Shown here: in pieces, positions 42,882 to 46,232 of the stretch
Position numbering within the stretch: position 1 is the stretch's first letter
How the letters are laid out: each line of letters opens with the position of its first letter
Source: Clostridiales bacterium VE202-21
GTDB taxonomy: Bacteria > Bacillota > Clostridia > Lachnospirales > Lachnospiraceae
Assembly (NCBI GenBank): GCA_000509105.1
Contig: BAIF02000097.1
Location: 1 to 46,232, forward strand
Length of the DNA: 46,232 nucleotides
Reading direction: 5' to 3'
The notes under the pieces: model-generated
What the model saw: only the letters and a program-made list of their open reading frames with translations
Database searches by the model: none
Told to the model about the DNA's origin: nothing
Position numbers and translations under genes: made by a program

Positions 42882-44616
42882 GCAAGCCGTACAAAGATTT
42901 TGAACCAAAATGGGTGAAAACACCTGCGCCAAAGAATAGTTACAGATCTATTTTCCGGTGGGGGGATCCGGAATACGTGAAGTATCCGAAGGAATCCCTT
43001 TACAAAATGATGAAACAGATATTCAGCATGACAGATGAGGACTTCAGTTCTTATGACGGAGACATTGGGATGGATACGGTGAAGCTGGACGTTCCGTGTA
43101 ATCTGGCGCAGGAGCATATTGAAGCGATGAAGAAAATTGTGGGGGAGGAATTCGTTACCACGGAGGATTACCCAAGGCTTGCAGTGGCGTACGGGAAGAC
43201 CGGTTATGATGCGGCCAGGCTGAGACAGCGCAAGATTGAAAATCTGCCCGATGTGGTTGTATATCCGGGCGTTACGAAGCAGATCGAAGAGATCGTAGCA
43301 TACTGCACAAAACACAGCATCCCTCTCTATGTGTACGGCGGCGGAAGCAGTGTGACCCGCGGCGTGGAACCGGTAAAAGGCGGAATTTCCCTGGATATGC
43401 GCAAACGCTATAACAAGATCGTCTCTTTTAATGAGAAGAACCAGACAATCACCGTGCAGAGCGGCATGTCCGGTCCGAAACTGGAGAGAGCGCTGAACCA
43501 TGCCCAGAAACTCATGGGAGCTAAGCGCGCCTATACCTGCGGTCATTTTCCGCAGTCCTTTGAGTACAGCAGCGTGGGAGGCTGGGTCGTTACCAGGGGG
43601 GCAGGGCAGAACAGTACCTATTATGGATGTATTACCGATATCGTGCTTTCCCAGAAATATGCGACACCAATCGGAAACATACAGACCAGTCATTATCCAC
43701 GGGAGGCAACCGGCCCGAACCTGAATGAGATTATGATGGGAAGCGAAGGAACTTTCGGCGTACTGACAGAGGTGACGCTGAAAGTGTTCCGGTATATGCC
43801 GGAGAACAGAAAACGGTTTTCTTATATATTCAAAGACTGGAAGACCGCCCAGGAGGCGGCAAGGGAAATGATGCAGTGCGAGGCCGGATACTCCTCTGTA
43901 TTCCGCCTGTCTGACCCGGAAGAAACGAATCTGATGCTCCGGCTCTATAATGTAGACGAGACGCCCCTGTGGAAACTGCTGGATACCCGGGGATATGCAG
44001 ACATGGAGCGCTGCCTGTTCCTGGGATTTACGGATGGGGAGAAGGGATTTTCCGAAAATGTGGCTAAAAATATCCGCAGGATCGCAAAGGAGTACGGCGG
44101 GATGAGCCTGACTTCTTACGTGACAAAGAGCTGGGAAAAGGGCAGATTTACAGACCCGTATCTCAGAGATACGCTGCTGGACTTTGGTATTATGACAGAC
44201 ACGCTGGAGTGTTCCGTGAACTGGTCCAATATGGGCAGGGTGCATGAAGAGGTGCGCAAGGTCTGCCATGCCCTGCCAAATACGATTGTAACAACCCATA
44301 TGTCCCACTGTTATCCGCAGGGCGCCAATCTGTATTTTATTTTCATTACACGAATGGACGATGCAGAGGCATTTAAGGCATATCATGCAACAATTCTGGA
44401 CGCAATTCAGAAGTCCGGGGCCGCCATGAGCCATCATCACGGCATCGGAAAGATGTTCGCACCGTGCTGGAAGGCCAGATTGGACGCAATGAGTACGGCG
44501 TCATCCGCGCCCTGAAGAATTATTTTGACCCCGGATATAACATGAATCCGGGCGGGACGCTGGGGCTGGATCTGCCGGAAGAAGAAAAGCGCTTTTTGAG
44601 AGAGGATATTCGTTAG
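42878..44616 (+). pseudogene. AGPS-like FAD-binding oxidase, one-base frameshift near the end
   Basis: Restored, the protein has about 579 residues. The FAD-binding-4 (PCMH) domain is at about 115-300: PDVVVYPGVTKQIEEIVAYC, PLYVYGGGSSVTRGVEP, then GGWVVTRGAGQNSTYYG and EIMMGSEGTFGVLTEV. The C-terminal domain includes MSHHHGIGKMFAP, the His-rich motif of alkylglycerone-phosphate synthase relatives. At about 44466 one G is missing (CCGTGCTGG for CCGTGGCTGG); in the next frame LEGQIGRNEYGVIRALKNYF runs on to a stop at 44616. The start at 42878 overlaps the DUF1667 stop. Its neighbours suggest oxidation of a hydroxy acid or polyol rather than ether-lipid synthesis. Confidence 0.85.
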
Positions 44617-44664
44617 GGCATCCGGGACTGCTGAAAATAAGCGCACCCTTATGGAGGGAAGACC

Positions 44665-46230
44665 ATGGGAGTAAAAGAAGAAAGGATCGTATTGACCTTT
44701 GATGTGGGAACCCAGAGTTCCCGCGCTCTGTTGATCAACAACCGGGGGGAGATACTGGGAAAGGGACAGATCAGGCATGATCCGCCCTACATTTCCAGAG
44801 AACCTGACTGGGCGGAGCAGGATGCGGACTTTTATTACCGCAGTATCTGTGAAGCTGCGCAGAAATTAAAGACCGAAACCAGCCTGTGGGATCGGATTGA
44901 AGCCGTTTCCTTGACGACGATCCGCGACACGGTCATTTGTGTGGATAAAGTGGGAAAGCCCCTGCGCCCTGCAATCGTCTGGCTGGACAAAAGAAAAGCG
45001 GAAGGCGGCCCCAAGTTTTCACAGGTCACACGGATGATGCTTAAGGCCGTGGGGATGGAAGAGACTGCAAAAGTCCAGTACCAGAAAGCACACTGTAACT
45101 GGATCATGCAGAAAGAGGCGGATATCTGGGCCAGGACAGAGAAATATCTTCTGCTCAGCGGTTATCTGACATTTCTCCTGACGGGAAATATGACGGATGC
45201 AGCAGCCTGTCTGGTGGGGCGCCTTCCAATAGACAGCCAGTGCAGGAACTGGCAGCGGAAAGGGGCCCTGACCCGTCCGGTATTCGATGTGGAACCGGAT
45301 AAGCTTTGCGAGGTCAGGGAATCTGGGGAGCTATTGGGGAATATCACGAAGAAGGCGGCGGAAGATACCGGCCTCAGGGAAGGAATTCCGGTGCTGGCAT
45401 CCGGCTCAGACAAAGCCTGTGAAATACTGGGCCTGGGCTGCATTTCCAAGGAGAAAGCCGCCATTGGGTTCGGTACCACAGCCACAATCACATTCAACAT
45501 CAGCCGTTACCTAGAACCGGAGCGGTTTATTCCGCCTTATCCATCCGTGATCCCTGGCTGGTACAACCCGGAAATCGAGATTTACAGGGGATACTGGCTG
45601 ATATCCTGGTTCAAAAAAGAATTTGCAGAAAAAGAGGTAAAACAGGCGGAGCTGCTGGGCGTAACTGCAGAACAGCTGCTGAACAAGCGCCTGAAAGAGG
45701 TCCCGGCAGGCTGCGGCGGCCTCCTCTTCCAGCCCTACTTCACGCCAAACGTGACGATGCCGGTAGCCAGAGGAGCCATTATAGGATTCTCCGACCAGCA
45801 CACAAGGATCCATCTGTACCGCGCAATCATAGAAGGCATCAACTTCGCCTTAATGGACGGCATGCGCTTACTGGAAAAACGCTCCGGCCACACATTCAAA
45901 GAGATCAGGCTGGGAGGCGGAGGATCCCAAAGCGATGAAATCTGCCAGATCACGGCCGATATGTTCGGCATACCGGTCAAACGGATGCAGAGCCATGAGG
46001 CCACTGGAATAGGGAGTGCAATGGCGGCATTCGTAGGCATGGGAGAGTTTAAAAATTACGAAGAAGCTCAGGAGGCTATGGTGCACCTGAAAGATGTATT
46101 TGAACCGGATATGGAGCAGCACCAAATATATCACGATCTGTACCATGATGTGTATCAAAACATATACGGGAAGCTGGTGCCGCTATACGAAAAGCTGCAT
46201 GAAATATATCACAAGAAAATCGGGATTTAG
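44665..46230 (+). CDS. FGGY-family carbohydrate kinase
   Basis: The protein has 521 residues. LTFDVGTQSSRALLINNRGE is the first phosphate motif, SREPDWAEQDADFYYRSI and AIVWLDKRKAE are in the sugar-binding half, and LGGGGSQSDEICQITADMFG followed by ATGIGSAMAAFVGMG is the ATP-binding end. It phosphorylates a sugar or polyol such as glycerol, xylulose or a related compound; the exact substrate cannot be read. GGAGGG lies 6 nt before the ATG. It is the last gene of the flavoenzyme operon seen here. The 3' third is C-rich. It ends two bases before the window does. Confidence 0.9.
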   Translation: MGVKEERIVLTFDVGTQSSRALLINNRGEILGKGQIRHDPPYISREPDWAEQDADFYYRSICEAAQKLKTETSLWDRIEAVSLTTIRDTVICVDKVGKPLRPAIVWLDKRKAEGGPKFSQVTRMMLKAVGMEETAKVQYQKAHCNWIMQKEADIWARTEKYLLLSGYLTFLLTGNMTDAAACLVGRLPIDSQCRNWQRKGALTRPVFDVEPDKLCEVRESGELLGNITKKAAEDTGLREGIPVLASGSDKACEILGLGCISKEKAAIGFGTTATITFNISRYLEPERFIPPYPSVIPGWYNPEIEIYRGYWLISWFKKEFAEKEVKQAELLGVTAEQLLNKRLKEVPAGCGGLLFQPYFTPNVTMPVARGAIIGFSDQHTRIHLYRAIIEGINFALMDGMRLLEKRSGHTFKEIRLGGGGSQSDEICQITADMFGIPVKRMQSHEATGIGSAMAAFVGMGEFKNYEEAQEAMVHLKDVFEPDMEQHQIYHDLYHDVYQNIYGKLVPLYEKLHEIYHKKIGI

Positions 46231-46232
46231 TC

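Noticed and set aside
42470..44440. A 656-residue open frame on the minus strand opposite the AGPS-like oxidase
   Set aside because: It is the reverse shadow of a well-conserved flavoenzyme with clear FAD motifs; the antisense product has no recognisable domain and no ribosome binding site.
42878..44616. Ether-lipid synthesis as the role of the AGPS-like gene
   Set aside because: The neighbours are catabolic and no acyltransferase or reductase of that pathway is present; related FAD oxidases act on hydroxy acids.
1..46232. CRISPR arrays, rRNA genes, complete insertion sequences or integrases
   Set aside because: No regularly spaced repeats, no rRNA sequence, and no transposase or integrase reading frame was seen on either strand.

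Overview
The window looks like chromosomal DNA of a Gram-positive anaerobic gut clostridium, most likely a Lachnospiraceae member. This rests on the gene families (HelD, methylglyoxal synthase, RbsABC-like transporters, a Lachnospiraceae-style type IV pilus set), strong AGGAGG ribosome binding sites, TTGACA/TATAAT promoters and moderate GC. The genus cannot be fixed from sequence alone.

Layout. (1) 1-6500 is visibly AT-rich and accessory: an exonuclease/BRCT protein, small unknown proteins, a membrane-anchored beta-rich protein coupled to a YkgJ-type cysteine-cluster protein, a zinc-ribbon/Ltp-repeat membrane protein, a lipoprotein and an XRE regulator. It ends at a tRNA-Thr(CGU) gene. (2) 6600-14150 is core-like: a MarR regulator with a TauE/SafE exporter and clear tandem operators, then a glycerate module (glycerate kinase, a CdaR-type regulator, a GarR-like reductase), an isolated intact pilin and an MBL-fold hydrolase. 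(3) 14450-20740 is a decayed type IV pilus cluster: broken pilin, intact prepilin peptidase, internally deleted PilC joined to a PilM/PilN remnant, and broken surface and minor-pilin genes. No PilB or PilT ATPase is present. (4) 20860-28790 holds an ABC exporter operon, mgsA, a 424-bp near-perfect inverted repeat, an AraC-acetyltransferase fusion and HelD. (5) 28960-37260 is a LacI-linked catabolic unit: Gfo/Idh/MocA dehydrogenase, double-VOC protein, substrate-binding lipoprotein, double ATPase and two permeases. (6) 37400-46230 has an NSS transporter, a structured inverted repeat, and a tight operon of a GlpA-like flavoprotein, an NAD(P)/FAD oxidoreductase, a DUF1667 protein, an AGPS-like FAD oxidase and an FGGY kinase.

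How the genes fit together. Units 5 and 6 read as an uptake-and-catabolism locus. A sugar or polyol would be imported by the RbsABC-like system, oxidised or epimerised by the Gfo/Idh and VOC proteins, phosphorylated by the FGGY kinase, and oxidised by a flavoprotein set resembling a GlpABC variant. The substrate is unknown. The glycerate module would carry tartronate semialdehyde to D-glycerate and on to phosphoglycerate.

Main caution: at least eight coding frames are broken by what looks like one missing base each, and I found no case of an extra base. In the pilus cluster there are also real deletions and stop codons. In the conserved genes (glycerate kinase, ABC permease, AraC fusion, HelD, AGPS-like oxidase) the one-sided pattern could equally be an uncorrected sequencing artefact, so 'pseudogene' there means 'frame broken as given'.
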